Of a stretch of DNA of 64,000 bases, positions 22,441 to 33,267 are shown piece by piece; within the stretch, counting starts at the first letter, position 1, and every line of letters begins with the position of its first letter. Under the pieces are notes generated by a model. It was given only the letters and a program-made list of their open reading frames with translations, was not told the origin of the DNA and did not search any database. Source of the stretch: Arsenophonus endosymbiont of Aleurodicus floccissimus (GTDB lineage: Bacteria > Pseudomonadota > Gammaproteobacteria > Enterobacterales > Enterobacteriaceae); contig NZ_OUND01000003.1 in NCBI RefSeq assembly GCF_900343025.1, positions 62,001-126,000 on the forward strand, read 5' to 3'. The position numbers and the translations under genes were made by a program.

Positions 22441-22599
22441 ATGAAGATTTTTCACCGTTATAACCCACTGAAGATTGCGCGTTACGTTAAGATATTATTT
22501 CGTGGTCGATTGTATATTAAAGATATGGGAGTATTTGAATTTAACAAAGGGGAAAGATATTACCCCCTAGAATTAAAAATAAGCGGCATTTCAACATAA
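22441..22599 (+). pseudogene. ytfK: Stress regulator YtfK, frameshifted C-terminus
   Basis: E. coli YtfK (68 residues) binds SpoT and promotes (p)ppGpp accumulation in starvation. The first 38 or so residues match closely ([20 protein letters not shown], then [17 protein letters not shown]). The frame then runs through unrelated residues to a TAA at 22597-22599 (52 residues). The expected C-terminus is present in the next frame from about 22556: [20 protein letters not shown], like E. coli [20 protein letters not shown]. One indel near 22555 explains this. GGGGAGG lies 13 nt upstream of the ATG. A truncated product may be made but probably lacks function. Confidence 0.85.
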
Positions 22600-22932
22600 T
22601 GAATGAAATCAATAAAGAAGTCCTTATCCTCCCAGACAGAAATAGGTTAACTCATCTGATAAGTTGCGCGCCACATCCTCAGTGGCGCAAATAAAATATA
22701 AACTAATCATGACCTAATAATTTTAATCCATAAGTTTTACGACAGATCGGATTAGCAAAAAGTGTTTTACTATACTTCGCTTTATTCGCTTCATGTTAAA
22801 TTTAATGCTTATCAACCTACATTTCATTTTGTGGCTGGCGTTTAATAATTTGGTCTTGGATCTGTCAACAGCGATGTTTTGATTAACATAAAGATTATAA
22901 CTTTAAACAAAATTAAATTTATGTGTGCATTT
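22600..22932. other. Non-coding stretch with an inverted repeat; ytfL and msrA absent
   Basis: Contains a 7-bp GC-rich hairpin, GCGCCAC/GTGGCGC (22668-22688), without a T-run, possibly the end of the ytfK transcript. On the minus strand at about 22720-22800 a short open stretch reads ANKAKYSKTLFANPICRKTY, which I do not recognise; it has no start or ribosome site. In E. coli ytfL and msrA lie here before tamA; I see no trace of either. Confidence 0.5.
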
Positions 22933-22962
22933 TTGTTAAAAAATTGAAGTAGTATATATACT
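22933..22962 (+). promoter_or_regulatory. Candidate promoter of the M13 peptidase gene
   Basis: TTGTTA at 22933-22938, an 18-nt spacer and TATACT at 22957-22962. A near-palindrome (ATCAACAC then TTGTTGAT, 22973-22988) lies just after the predicted start point and could be an operator. Confidence 0.55.
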
Positions 22963-23027
22963 TTATCAGCTTATCAACACTTGTTGATGGAACATATCAA
23001 TCTCAAAGAAGAGAAAGGTTTTCTCCT

Positions 23028-25067
23028 ATGCAAAAAACTGTTTTAGCACTACTTATTAGTCTGTCTGCTCTGACAGTCTCCTCCTTTGCTGTTGCCAAAG
23101 ACGTTACTTACGGTGAACAAAAAATCATACTGTCTGATTTCATTTCTCCGGGTAATGATTTTTATCAATATGTTAATCAAGATTGGATAGCTAGTACAAA
23201 AATCCCAGCTGGAATGTCACGTATTAATTCCTTTGTTGAGTTATATCTCAAAACAGAAAAACAGCTGCAAGCACTGATAAATAAACTTGAAGTTCAACCG
23301 GAAAGTGAGCTTAATCACAATCAACGCAATATTCGTAATCTTTATCGCAGTTATTTAAATGAAACGGCAGTTGAAAAAACAGGTTTAACGCCGGTAAAAA
23401 ATGCCCTGAATGCTATCAAGCAGGCGAAAACGCACGCTGATATTACTAATTTGATGGCAAAACCAGGTTATATGCCATTTATTTCCTATTGGGTTGGATT
23501 GGATGCAAAAGTACCTGATACATATGTTCTTTATCTGGGACAAGGTGGTTTAGGCCTACCAAATAGAAATTACTATCTTGATAACACTAAACAGATGGAA
23601 ACTATCCGTCACGATTACGTCGCTTATATTGCCACTATTCTACATTTAGCGGGAGCAGGTGAAAAAGAAGCACAGTTAAAGGCTAAGCAGATTTTTGCGC
23701 TAGAAAAATCGTTAGCAAAAGTTCATTGGACACCAGAAGTTGAACGTGACACGTTGAAAAATTATCATCCGATGACGCTTAGCCAACTGAAAAAGTTTAC
23801 GTCAGATTATCAATGGCAGGGGTTTATTCAACAATGGAAACTTTCAGATGAACAGTTAGCGAAAGTTATTGTAGAAAATGATAGTGCAGTTGAACAGCTG
23901 GCAAAAATATTGGCTGATACCCCGCTATCTACCCTACAAAACTACTTGGTTTTCCATTATCTGAGTAGTAAAGCCAATTATTTGAATCAAGAGTTTTATG
24001 ATGCTCGATTTAATTTTTATTCAACTCGATTAAATGGTATTAAACAGCAGCGTTCACGTAAAGAACGGGCATTACAAGTCGTAAATAAATTACAAGGGGA
24101 GCAGTTGGGGCAACTTTATGTTGCAACATATTTTGATCCTGATGCTAAGAATAAGATCCAAAATCTGGTGAGTTATGTTAAAGGAACGTTTAAAGCACGT
24201 TTGCAAAATAATGACTGGATGGATAAACGGACTTGCCAAGAAGCTCTCAAAAAGCTTAACCAATTTACGGTTAAAATTGGTTACCCTGAAAAATGGCATG
24301 ATTTTAGTACGCTGTATTTGCAACCAGATACATTATTCGACAATTATCTGCAAGTACAAAACTGGCTCTATCAAGATAATATGAGACGAGTCGGAGATAA
24401 AGTCAGAAAGTGGGAATGGGGGATGACGCCACAAACAATTAACGCTTACTATAATCCAGTTCAGAATGAAATTGTTTTCCCGGCGGCTATTTTGCAAGCG
24501 CCATTTTTTGATCAAAATGCTGATCCTGCTTATAACTATGGTGCCATTGGTGCGGTGATCGGGCATGAGATGGGACATGGCTTTGACGATCAAGGCCGTC
24601 TTTATGACGGAACAGGGCAATTAAGAAACTGGTGGTCAACGGCTTCGCAGCAGCATTTTAAAGAAAAAACCGCCAAACTTATTAAGCAGTATAATGGGTT
24701 TAAAATTGATGGTTTAGCTGTTAACGGTAAACTTACCCTAGGTGAAAATATTGGTGATTTCGGTGGATTAAATATTGCCCTCAATGCTTATAAGCAATTT
24801 TCTAAAGAGCATTATCTGAATGGTGAACCGCCGATTATCGATGGAATGACGGGACTACAACGCTTTTTTATAGCCTGGTCCAGAACTTGGCGCGAGTTAG
24901 CTAATAAAGAATCAGAGCGTAATAAGATTATGGCTGATCCCCATAGTCCTAATCCCTATCGCGCCAACGGTGTGGTACGCAATATGGATGATTGGTATAC
25001 AGCATTTTATGTAGAAAAAGAGCATAAGCTTTATCTGGCACCTAAAGATCGAATCCGTATCTGGTAG
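23028..25067 (+). CDS. pepO: M13 family zinc metallopeptidase (PepO/neprilysin-like), exported
   Basis: Neprilysin-type endopeptidase for oligopeptides. 679 residues, a normal length for bacterial M13 enzymes. A signal peptide of about 23 residues ends AVA-K, and no lipobox is present, so a periplasmic or secreted enzyme is likely. The large N-terminal M13_N region begins PGNDFYQYVNQDWI. The catalytic domain has the substrate motif NAYYNP, zinc site HEMGH (H513, E514, H517), third ligand E573 in GENIGDFGG (with D577), and the C-terminal APKDRIRIW. Fully intact between decayed genes, implying selection to keep it. It replaces the ytfL-msrA interval of E. coli, so it was inserted or relocated. 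The symbol is assigned by family. Confidence 0.92.
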   Translation: MQKTVLALLISLSALTVSSFAVAKDVTYGEQKIILSDFISPGNDFYQYVNQDWIASTKIPAGMSRINSFVELYLKTEKQLQALINKLEVQPESELNHNQRNIRNLYRSYLNETAVEKTGLTPVKNALNAIKQAKTHADITNLMAKPGYMPFISYWVGLDAKVPDTYVLYLGQGGLGLPNRNYYLDNTKQMETIRHDYVAYIATILHLAGAGEKEAQLKAKQIFALEKSLAKVHWTPEVERDTLKNYHPMTLSQLKKFTSDYQWQGFIQQWKLSDEQLAKVIVENDSAVEQLAKILADTPLSTLQNYLVFHYLSSKANYLNQEFYDARFNFYSTRLNGIKQQRSRKERALQVVNKLQGEQLGQLYVATYFDPDAKNKIQNLVSYVKGTFKARLQNNDWMDKRTCQEALKKLNQFTVKIGYPEKWHDFSTLYLQPDTLFDNYLQVQNWLYQDNMRRVGDKVRKWEWGMTPQTINAYYNPVQNEIVFPAAILQAPFFDQNADPAYNYGAIGAVIGHEMGHGFDDQGRLYDGTGQLRNWWSTASQQHFKEKTAKLIKQYNGFKIDGLAVNGKLTLGENIGDFGGLNIALNAYKQFSKEHYLNGEPPIIDGMTGLQRFFIAWSRTWRELANKESERNKIMADPHSPNPYRANGVVRNMDDWYTAFYVEKEHKLYLAPKDRIRIW

Positions 25068-25076
25068 ACTTTCAAT

Positions 25077-25103
25077 ATCAGGCTCTATAGCGTAGAGCCT
25101 GAT
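25077..25103 (+). terminator. Hairpin after the M13 peptidase gene
   Basis: An 11-bp perfect stem (25077-25087 with 25093-25103) and a 5-nt loop, 9 nt after the stop. No T-run follows, so it may stabilise a 3' end more than terminate. Confidence 0.55.
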
Positions 25104-25200
25104 AAACTTGCTGCTTTCGGGTAATAACGTTAGAAACACTTCATTTGTATAATCGCAAACATAAACGATATGTGATATTCAACTATGAGGTGAATGAATA

Positions 25201-26205
25201 ATGGATAAATCGATCACCGTTGCTTGTGTACAGGCAGTTCTTGTATTTATGGATTTGGAAGGAACTATTGATAAAACTATCGATTTAATAAAAGAAGCGG
25301 CTAGTAGAGGGGCGGAATTGATCACTTTTCCGGAAAATTGGCTACCTGGTTATCCTTGGTTTCTTTAGTTGGACTCATCTGCTGCATTAACTCCATTGGT
25401 TTATCAATATTATCAAAATTCTTTAGTATTAGGCAGTGAACAGGCAAAGCGTATCGCTTCGGTCGCTAAAGAGAATAATATTTGGTTGCTATTGGGTTTG
25501 AGTGAAGAAGATCATGGGACGCTTTATATGGCTCAATGGCTCATCAGTAATACAGGGGAAACGGTCGGTGTGCGGCGAAAACTTAAACCAAGTCATGTTG
25601 AGCGCACTCTATTTGGTGAAAGTGATGGTTCATCGCTAAAAACGTTTACCACTGAATTAGGTGTGATTGGTGCATTGTGTTGTTGGGAACACATACAACC
25701 GTTAACGCGTTATATTATGTATGCTCAGCATGAGCAAATTCATATTGCGTCTTGGCCTAGTTTTAGCCTTTATCGCGATATAACAGCTGCTTTGAGCCCT
25801 GAAGTCAATATCGCGCTTTTACGACCTATGCAGTAGAAGGGCAATGTTTTGTTATTGCACCGTGTGCCATTGTGTCAGAGCAGATAATTGAACAGTTATG
25901 TACAGATGAAACTAAACCGGAACTTGTTAAAAGCAGGTGGCGGCTATGCACGTATATTCCGTCCAGATGGCAGTGAGCTAACAACCCCCTTGGCAAAAAA
26001 TGATGAAGGATTACTGTTAGCTACGCTTGGCTCTGCTTCAATTACCTTCGCCAAAGCGATCGCCACTCCGGTCTGGCATTATTTACGTCCAGACGTAACT
26101 AGCTTATTATTTAATCCTGCGGCTAATCGCCCGTTATCGATTAAATCCGCTTCTTTTATTGAACTAATAGATACAAAACAGATTGTATTGCCATGGAATG
26201 AGTAA
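25201..26205 (+). pseudogene. Nitrilase / cyanide-hydratase family, one amber codon and two compensating frameshifts
   Basis: Carbon-nitrogen hydrolase of the nitrilase branch, which converts nitriles to acids and ammonia. The catalytic triad surroundings are recognisable: Glu in FPENWLPGYPWF, Lys in RRKLKPSHVERTLFGE and Cys in ALCCWEH. A TAG at 25366-25368 interrupts PWFL-(stop)-LDSSAALT where relatives have Trp. Near 25815 the frame shifts, so TYAVEGQCFVIAPCAIVSEQ is read in another frame. Near 25930 it shifts back (KAGGGYARIFRPDGSE) to the stop at 26205. Without those lesions it would be about 334 residues. Not part of the conserved E. coli gene order, so an accessory gene. Confidence 0.9.
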
Positions 26206-26669
26206 GTTCAGGTAAATTAGAATATTATGACTGTTAATTGAACGAATGTAGTGATCAATTTTAATATATCCATTTGACTGTAGTTATCTGTTTTAACAGT
26301 GAGATAGCGACTAAAATTTGTGGTTAGGCGGTAATTATTTTTTCAGTCTATCTTCTATTTATATGCCTTTCTAAACTTTTTTATGGTTAAGAAAATTTTT
26401 TGCATTTCGTTTTTTTGCAAGAAAGTTGCTATTTTTTAATAAGGGGTATTTTGCGTATAAATTTTGGCTTGACGGTATAAAAATAAACAGACCGATAGTC
26501 TTATCAGTTAAAAATGTTTTAGCGTGCTATTTAATAGTCATTATTGTGGCTTAAATGGACAGAGGAAGATTGCATTATTTATTATTAATGTCTTGTATAT
26601 CTTGTTTAATTTAACCAAAATAAGTGAGTTTTTTATCGTTATAAAGTCTATTTTCCATTAGGAGTTGGC
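26206..26669. other. AT-rich intergenic stretch, no gene seen
   Basis: 464 bp between the nitrilase remnant and tamA. No protein similarity, tRNA or clear terminator. In E. coli the divergent msrA gene begins here; nothing of it remains. It must hold the tamA promoter, but I cannot point to convincing hexamers. The tamA ribosome site is TAGGAG at about 26659. Confidence 0.5.
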
Positions 26670-28412
26670 GTGCCAAGATATTCTTTGCTTTGTTTTCTTT
26701 GTATGTCGATGTTAGTGTCAGTTGCCAATGGTGCCAATCTTCGTTTAAAAGTTGAAGGATTGACAGGAAAACTTGAAAAAAACGTTCGTATTCAGTTCTC
26801 AAATATCACTCAGGATGAAATTGCCCCAGATGGCTGTTTCCAGGTTAGAGTTGATAAAGCAATTCGTTTAGGGTTAAGGCCGTTAGGTTATTATGAACCC
26901 ACCATTGAATTCTCTTATCAGGCATTTAAGCCTCCTTCTCGACCCGTTTTGACAGCCAAAGTTAATCCTGGAAAACCTGTTCATGTTGAAAATGTTAGTA
27001 TAACGTTAAATGGGGCGGCTAAATATGATAAAGACTATGCGGAAATGATAGCTCGCAATACGCCACCAAAAGGAATTATTCTTAATCATGGCGATTATGA
27101 AGATTTGAAACAGGGATTTAGTCGACTGGCGGTGCGTAAAGGTTATTTTGATGCAGAAATGGAGAAAAGTCAGTTAGGCGTTTCATTGGCTCACAGGGCT
27201 TCTTACTGGATATTTGATTTCAATAGTGGCGAGCGTTATCGCTTCGGTGCCATCAAATATGAAGGCTCTCAAATTCGTGAAGATTATTTAAATAATATTG
27301 TTCCCTTTAAACAAGGAGACTATTATGCATCTGAACAATTGGCTGAATTTAATCAACGGTTAGTCAATACCGGTTGGTTTAATTCTGCAATTGTTACCCC
27401 TGATATTACTAAAGCTCGTGAAAAAGGCACGCATATTCTGCCAATGGACGCAGTATTAACGCCACGTGAGCGTAATCATGTTGAATTAGGTGGTGGTTAT
27501 TCGACCGATGTAGGTCCTCGAGTCAAAGCTACTTGGAATAAACCCTGGATTAACTCTAGAGGACAGAGCTTCACTTCCAGCCTTAGTCTTTCGCAACCGG
27601 AACAAATTATTGATGTCAGCTATAAGATTCCGCTAAAAAAGAGTCCATTAGAACAATATTATGCCGTTCAGGCGGGCTTTAAACGAACTGATCTAAATGA
27701 TACTCAGTCTGATACCACAACCCTGAATTTATTAAGGAATTGGGATTATTATAAAGGTTGGCAATATGGCGTTAATTTGCGCTGGAGTCTTAACCATTTT
27801 ACCCAGGCAAATATAACCAATACTACCATGCTTCTGTATCCTGGAGCCAGCTTTAGCCGGATACGAAAACGAGGTGGTGCTATGCCCTATTGGGGGGATA
27901 GCCAGCGATATACTATTGATATTTCTAATACTACTTGGGGTTCAGATATCGATTTTATGGTATTACAAGCACAAAATGTTTGGATAAGAACACCCTGGAA
28001 AGGGCATCGTTTTGTGGTAAGAAGCCATCTTGGTTGGATAGAAACTAATCGATTTGACAAAGTCCCACCTGATCTGCGTTTTTTTGCTGGTGGTGATAGC
28101 AGTATTAGAGGTTATGGTTATCAAAAAATTTCACCCACCAATAGCCAAGGAAAATTAACCGGTGCTTCAAAATTAGCCGTTGGCTCACTGGAATATCAAT
28201 ATAATGTGACAGGTAACTGGTGGGGCGCAATATTTGTTGATGGTGGTGAGGTGGTAAATGATTTTAGTAAATATGATTTTAAAGTTGGCGCTGGTGTTGG
28301 TATTCGCTGGGTTTCACCGGTTGGGTCTATTAAACTGGATATTGCTGCGCCGGTCGGTAATCCTGATCATAGCAAAGTACAATTTTATATTGGGTTAGGT
28401 GCTGAGCTATGA
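26670..28412 (+). CDS. tamA: Outer-membrane translocation and assembly protein TamA
   Basis: Omp85-family barrel that, with TamB, moves or folds outer-membrane proteins and helps phospholipid transport. 580 residues. GTG start behind TAGGAG, then a signal peptide (about 1-22, ending VANGA). Three POTRA domains span roughly 23-265, followed by the 16-strand barrel with the family motif [14 protein letters not shown] and the C-terminal strand [11 protein letters not shown]. The stop overlaps the tamB start by 4 nt (ATGA), so translation is coupled. Confidence 0.96.
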   Translation: MPRYSLLCFLCMSMLVSVANGANLRLKVEGLTGKLEKNVRIQFSNITQDEIAPDGCFQVRVDKAIRLGLRPLGYYEPTIEFSYQAFKPPSRPVLTAKVNPGKPVHVENVSITLNGAAKYDKDYAEMIARNTPPKGIILNHGDYEDLKQGFSRLAVRKGYFDAEMEKSQLGVSLAHRASYWIFDFNSGERYRFGAIKYEGSQIREDYLNNIVPFKQGDYYASEQLAEFNQRLVNTGWFNSAIVTPDITKAREKGTHILPMDAVLTPRERNHVELGGGYSTDVGPRVKATWNKPWINSRGQSFTSSLSLSQPEQIIDVSYKIPLKKSPLEQYYAVQAGFKRTDLNDTQSDTTTLNLLRNWDYYKGWQYGVNLRWSLNHFTQANITNTTMLLYPGASFSRIRKRGGAMPYWGDSQRYTIDISNTTWGSDIDFMVLQAQNVWIRTPWKGHRFVVRSHLGWIETNRFDKVPPDLRFFAGGDSSIRGYGYQKISPTNSQGKLTGASKLAVGSLEYQYNVTGNWWGAIFVDGGEVVNDFSKYDFKVGAGVGIRWVSPVGSIKLDIAAPVGNPDHSKVQFYIGLGAEL

Positions 28413-31400
28413 AATGGGTAAAACGCATTAGCTTGGTCTTATTGTTTTTGTTACTAATATTATTAACGATGATTGGTTGGATAGTTACCACCCAATCAGG
28501 CTTACATTTTGCCCTTAATACGGCAGTGCGTTGGTTACCAGGATTAGAAATTGCGACCATTTCCGGTGGCTGGAGTGATTTAAATTTGCTGGGAGTTCGT
28601 TATCGAACTAAGGGTATTAATATTGATGTTGATAAGTTTAATCTTTCACTCCAAGTTAACTGTTTAAAACGTTTTCAATTGTGTGTTAATAATATTTCAA
28701 CTGACAGCGTCGATGTTAAGATTGATAGCAAAGCCTTTCCATCTGCCGAAGAGCCAGCTAACTCAACTCCATTGACAAAATTGTCAACGCCCTATCCTAT
28801 TTTGTTAAATCAGTTAACACTAAAAAATATCAATATTCAGCTCGATAACAGCCAGATTTCGCTGGCTGAATTAACCATGGCGGCTGATTGGCAAGCTAAC
28901 CTGTTAACAATTAAACCAACGACAATTAATGGATTAGTGGTTAATTTGCCAAAAACTTTAGTGGAAGAAAATAAAGCGACAGCAAAAGCAGTAATAAAAA
29001 CCAGCGATGAGGTAACCGATAAATCACTTATGGAAACATTAAAAGTAGTGTTTGCTGAACCCTTATTGGCTAACTTACCTGAAGTCGTTTTACCTATCGA
29101 TATTAATATCGAGCAGATCCGAGGGGTAAGCTGGCATTTAAGTGGTGATACTAAAGTAGCAATTGATAATTTGACATTAATAGCCAGCGTACAAAATCAG
29201 CAGATAGGTATAAAACAATTTGTTGTTGTGTTACCTGAAGGTAAGATCACTATCACCGGTGATGCTAATTTGGCTCAGCAGTGGCCGGTCAATATTGCTG
29301 TTCAAGCTGAATCCTATCTTAACGATCTTAAAGGGCAACAAGTTGATTTAAAACTGGAGGGGGCTTTATTACAACAGCTTAAATTAATGTTAAGTTTAAC
29401 GGGTCCCATCAAGGCTAATTTAGTCGCTGAAGCAGCCTTATCACAGGCAAGATTGCCAATTCAATTAACCTTAGAGAGTCAGCAGCTTAATTGGCCACTA
29501 CAAGGCGAGCCAGAATATCGTTTAAAAAATCTGCGTTTACGTTTGAATGGTATGGTAACAGGGTATGATCTCTCATTCCGAACTGATATTAATGGACGGA
29601 ATTTGCCACCGACGTTGTTAACGCTTGATGCTAAAGGGAATGAAGAACAGTTTCGGTTAACGCGTTTGCGATTGAATGCGTTGCAGGGAAAAACAGAATT
29701 AACCGGTATTATCGATTGGAGTAAAGCGATAAGTTGGAATGGGTTATTAACTTTATCCGATATTAATACTGCAAAACAGTGGCCACAATGGCCAGCTAAA
29801 TTGCAGGGTAAAATCGTCACGACTGGCAGTTTACATAGTGGTAGCTGGCAATTAAAAATTCCTGAAATTACCTTTGATGGTAATGTAAAAGGTAATTCAT
29901 TACGCACACGCGGACAGATAAGTGGCAATGCCGCAGGTCAATGGAACATTCCTGTTTTCAATATCTTACTCGGACGCAACAAATTAGATATTAATGGACA
30001 TCTGAGTGATAGCTGGCAATTAGATGGGATAATTGATGCGCCAGCTCTCGATGGTGTATTACCTGGTTTAGCCGGAGTAATAAAAGGACAATTAAAATTA
30101 CGAGGTGATTTAAAGTCACCTCAATTACTGATTGATATCGCAGCTCATAGCGTTAAATTGCAAAATAGCTTAGCTATCGATAAAGCAACTATTCAAGGTG
30201 ATATCCGTTCTGATAAACAGATCCGTGGTCAACTAACCGCTGCTGTTCAGCAGTTGAAACAGGCAAATTTAGTTGTTCATAATTTCACCTTGGATGCTAA
30301 AGGTAATGAACAGCAGCATAGTGTTAGCATCAATATCGATGGAAAACCCATTTTAGGTCACTTAACCTTGAAAGGCAGTTTTGATCAACAGAAAGCGTTA
30401 TGGCAAGGTGTGTTAGATAATACGTTATTTAACACCCCGATCGGTGAATGGCAGTTAAGTCGGGCGGTATCGATTGAGTATGCCAATCAGCAACAGGAAG
30501 TGATAGTTTCTCCTCATTGTTGGTTAAATACTAAAGGGTGCTTGTGTTTGTCTAAAACGGCTAAAATTGGTAAATCCGGTAATGCAGATATTCTGCTACA
30601 GCAGTTTGATTTAGCACTACTCAAACCTTTTTTGCCAGCGGAAACTCAGCTAACTGGCAGTTTTGATGGTGATGAAAAAGCGAGTTGGTATGCCGATGGA
30701 TATTCACCGCAGGTAAAAGTAAATTTGTATGGTAATAGCGTGAAAATCAAGCAATTGATTGAAGGGTCGTTGTTACCCGTTGAATTTCAAACGCTAAGCT
30801 TAAATGCAGATATGAGTAATGGTAAGGCAGTATTACAGTGGTTAATACAAATTACCAATAATGGTAAATTTTCAGGCAATATACGGATTGACGATCTGGA
30901 ACAAAGTCGTAGATTATCAGGTAGTATTAATATTAACGATATTTCATTAGCCTTAATTCGTCCTATTTTAAGTAATGGTGAAAGGTTAGATGGCAATTTT
31001 AATGCCGATTTAAGGTTATCTGGCAATATGAAGCAGCCGTTATTAAATGGTAATTTGGCGCTTTCTAATGTAACAGCAAAAGGACACTGGTTTCCATTTG
31101 ATATCAATCAGGGTTTCCTCAAACTAGATTTTATGGGAACTCGCTCTCAATTGACAGGACTTATTAACACACCTGAAGGTTATTTGAAGTTAGTTGGAGA
31201 AGCCGATTGGCGTAATATTAAAGCCTGCCAAGCGAGAATTTCTGCTACAGGTAACAAATTGCGGATAACATTATCGCCAATGGTTCGTATTGACGTGGAG
31301 CCGGATATTGTTTTTGAAGCTACGCCTAATTTATTAAGTCTCAATGGCAATGTAAATATTCCTTGGGCACGTATTACGGTACAAGAATTACCAGAATCAG

Positions 31401-32182
31401 CAGTAGGCGTTTCATCAGATGAGGTGATGTTAGATGCAAATTTACATCCAATTGAGAAAAAAGGTATATCAATTCCGATATTAACTAATCTACAGATTAA
31501 AATTGGAAATGATGTTCGTTTGGATGCATTTGGCTTAAAAGCGCGATTAATAGGAATATTGAAAGTTATCCAAGATAAGCAAGGGCTGGGTTTAAATGGC
31601 CAGATTGATATTCCTGAAGGTCGATTTCATGCATATGGGCAAGATCTTATTGTGCGCAAAGGACAAATTTTATTTTCCGGCCCCGTTGATCAGCCATTCT
31701 TAAATGTAGAAGCAATCCGCAATTCGGATAGTACCAATGATAATGTGATTGCGGGGCTAAGAGTTACAGGCTTGGCTGATAAGCCAAAAGCAACGATTTT
31801 CTCTGAGCCAGTTAAATCGCAGGAAGAAGCTCTGTCTTACTTACTGAGAGGTGAAGGGTTAAATCGTAGTGGCGCAGATAGTACTCATATGGCTGCTTTG
31901 CTGGTTAGTTTAGGAGTTTTCAAGAGTGGAAAATTATTGGGAAGTATTGGTGAAACATTTGGTGTTTCCGACTTAGCATTAGATACTCAGGGCGTTGGTG
32001 ACCAATCTCAAGTTGTCGTGAGTGGTAATATAACTAATGATTTGCAAGTTAAATATGGTGTAGGGATATTTAATTCTCTTGCTACATTAACGCTACGCTA
32101 TCGTTTGATGCCAAAATTGTATCTAGAAGCTGTGTCTGGCGTGGACCAGGCACTAGATCTGCTTTATCAGTTTGAGTTTTAA
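28409..32182 (+). CDS. tamB: Inner-membrane-anchored bridge protein TamB
   Basis: AsmA-like, very long beta-taco protein that spans the periplasm from an N-terminal membrane anchor to TamA and is implicated in phospholipid transport to the outer membrane. 1257 residues (E. coli 1259). Anchor helix at about 7-29, repeated beta-rich segments through the body, and the C-terminal DUF490 region with [10 protein letters not shown] and [10 protein letters not shown], ending LLYQFEF. Intact despite its size, so strongly selected. Confidence 0.96.
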   Translation: MKWVKRISLVLLFLLLILLTMIGWIVTTQSGLHFALNTAVRWLPGLEIATISGGWSDLNLLGVRYRTKGINIDVDKFNLSLQVNCLKRFQLCVNNISTDSVDVKIDSKAFPSAEEPANSTPLTKLSTPYPILLNQLTLKNINIQLDNSQISLAELTMAADWQANLLTIKPTTINGLVVNLPKTLVEENKATAKAVIKTSDEVTDKSLMETLKVVFAEPLLANLPEVVLPIDINIEQIRGVSWHLSGDTKVAIDNLTLIASVQNQQIGIKQFVVVLPEGKITITGDANLAQQWPVNIAVQAESYLNDLKGQQVDLKLEGALLQQLKLMLSLTGPIKANLVAEAALSQARLPIQLTLESQQLNWPLQGEPEYRLKNLRLRLNGMVTGYDLSFRTDINGRNLPPTLLTLDAKGNEEQFRLTRLRLNALQGKTELTGIIDWSKAISWNGLLTLSDINTAKQWPQWPAKLQGKIVTTGSLHSGSWQLKIPEITFDGNVKGNSLRTRGQISGNAAGQWNIPVFNILLGRNKLDINGHLSDSWQLDGIIDAPALDGVLPGLAGVIKGQLKLRGDLKSPQLLIDIAAHSVKLQNSLAIDKATIQGDIRSDKQIRGQLTAAVQQLKQANLVVHNFTLDAKGNEQQHSVSINIDGKPILGHLTLKGSFDQQKALWQGVLDNTLFNTPIGEWQLSRAVSIEYANQQQEVIVSPHCWLNTKGCLCLSKTAKIGKSGNADILLQQFDLALLKPFLPAETQLTGSFDGDEKASWYADGYSPQVKVNLYGNSVKIKQLIEGSLLPVEFQTLSLNADMSNGKAVLQWLIQITNNGKFSGNIRIDDLEQSRRLSGSININDISLALIRPILSNGERLDGNFNADLRLSGNMKQPLLNGNLALSNVTAKGHWFPFDINQGFLKLDFMGTRSQLTGLINTPEGYLKLVGEADWRNIKACQARISATGNKLRITLSPMVRIDVEPDIVFEATPNLLSLNGNVNIPWARITVQELPESAVGVSSDEVMLDANLHPIEKKGISIPILTNLQIKIGNDVRLDAFGLKARLIGILKVIQDKQGLGLNGQIDIPEGRFHAYGQDLIVRKGQILFSGPVDQPFLNVEAIRNSDSTNDNVIAGLRVTGLADKPKATIFSEPVKSQEEALSYLLRGEGLNRSGADSTHMAALLVSLGVFKSGKLLGSIGETFGVSDLALDTQGVGDQSQVVVSGNITNDLQVKYGVGIFNSLATLTLRYRLMPKLYLEAVSGVDQALDLLYQFEF

Positions 32183-32184
32183 TT

Positions 32185-32508
32185 ATGCGTATAATTGTTT
32201 ATGGTAGTTTAAGGCGTAATCAGGGAAATCATCATTGGATGACCTATGCTCAACTGTTAGGAGAGTATAGGTTGGAAGGTTATGAGATTTATGACTTAGG
32301 TTATTACCCTGTAGTAATACGTGGTGAAGGGACGATAGAGTGTGAGGTTTATTGTATTACACCATCCATTTTGACTGAACTTAATGAATTAAAAAGGAAT
32401 TATCAGGATTATGAAAAAAAGTTGATACCTACACCTTATGGTAATGCATGGATTTATCTTTATAAACTTTCGGTAGATGGTTTACGCCGAATTGAAAGTG
32501 GTGATTGA
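32185..32508 (+). CDS. ytfP: Gamma-glutamylcyclotransferase-like protein YtfP
   Basis: 107 residues (E. coli 113). Begins MRIIVYGSLRRNQGNHHWM, with the family YGSLR substrate loop. The conserved acidic residue region (CEVYCITPSILTELNELK) and TPYGNAWIYLYKL are present. It starts 2 nt after tamB, completing tamA-tamB-ytfP. Ends earlier than E. coli (ESGD-stop instead of ESGDWLDRDK). Biochemical role in bacteria is not established. Confidence 0.93.
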   Translation: MRIIVYGSLRRNQGNHHWMTYAQLLGEYRLEGYEIYDLGYYPVVIRGEGTIECEVYCITPSILTELNELKRNYQDYEKKLIPTPYGNAWIYLYKLSVDGLRRIESGD

Positions 32509-32597
32509 TTAAAGCGTGATGGAAAAAGCAAATAAATATTTCTAATCAAATCCCATTTATCGCTGATAAAGGGGATCTAATTAAAACTCTATGATGG

Positions 32598-33128
32598 TTA
32601 TTTTTTAGCTGCGCGTTCAAAAGAAGAAAGAATTTCAGCTTTTGCCGCATCAGCATTTTCCCAACCTTCCACTTTTACCCATTTGCCTTGTTCTAAATCT
32701 TTATAGTGTTCAAAGAAATGTTTAATTTGAGCACGCAATAATTCAGGTAAATCGTTAATATCTTTAATATGATCATATTTTTTAGTTAATTTAGAATGAG
32801 GCACCGCAACTAATTTTGCATCTTCACCCGATTCATCCGTCATTTTTAATACCCCGATTGGGCGACAACGAATTACTGCTCCTGATTGTAGTGGATAAGG
32901 TGTTGGAACTAAAACATCAACGGGATCGCCATCCAGGGAGAGAGTATGATTGATATAACCATAATTACAGGGATAAAACATAGCGGTAGACATAAAACGA
33001 TCGACAAAAATAGCGCCAGATTTTTTATCTACTTCATATTTTATCGGATCCGCATTCGCGGGAATTTCTATAATAACATAGATATCTTCAGGCAGTTCTT
33101 TCCCTGCCAGTACATTATTTAGGCTCAT
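32598..33128 (-). CDS. ppa: Inorganic pyrophosphatase
   Basis: Hydrolyses pyrophosphate and pulls biosynthetic reactions forward. 176 residues, standard for the hexameric bacterial enzyme. Starts [20 protein letters not shown]. Active-site blocks are [17 protein letters not shown] and [15 protein letters not shown] (metal-binding Asp residues), followed by [13 protein letters not shown]. Convergent with ytfP; essential in E. coli. Confidence 0.98.
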   Translation of the reverse strand: MSLNNVLAGKELPEDIYVIIEIPANADPIKYEVDKKSGAIFVDRFMSTAMFYPCNYGYINHTLSLDGDPVDVLVPTPYPLQSGAVIRCRPIGVLKMTDESGEDAKLVAVPHSKLTKKYDHIKDINDLPELLRAQIKHFFEHYKDLEQGKWVKVEGWENADAAKAEILSSFERAAKK

Positions 33129-33267
33129 AAAAAATATCCTTTATTTAAAGCTAAAAATTGAGTAGCCGTTATTATAGGCGTAAACGAAACAAAAACTCAC
33201 TATCACTATAAAAATAAGCTTAACAATAAAGGCCGGATCGTTTGCCTTTATTGCATAGGATAGGATG

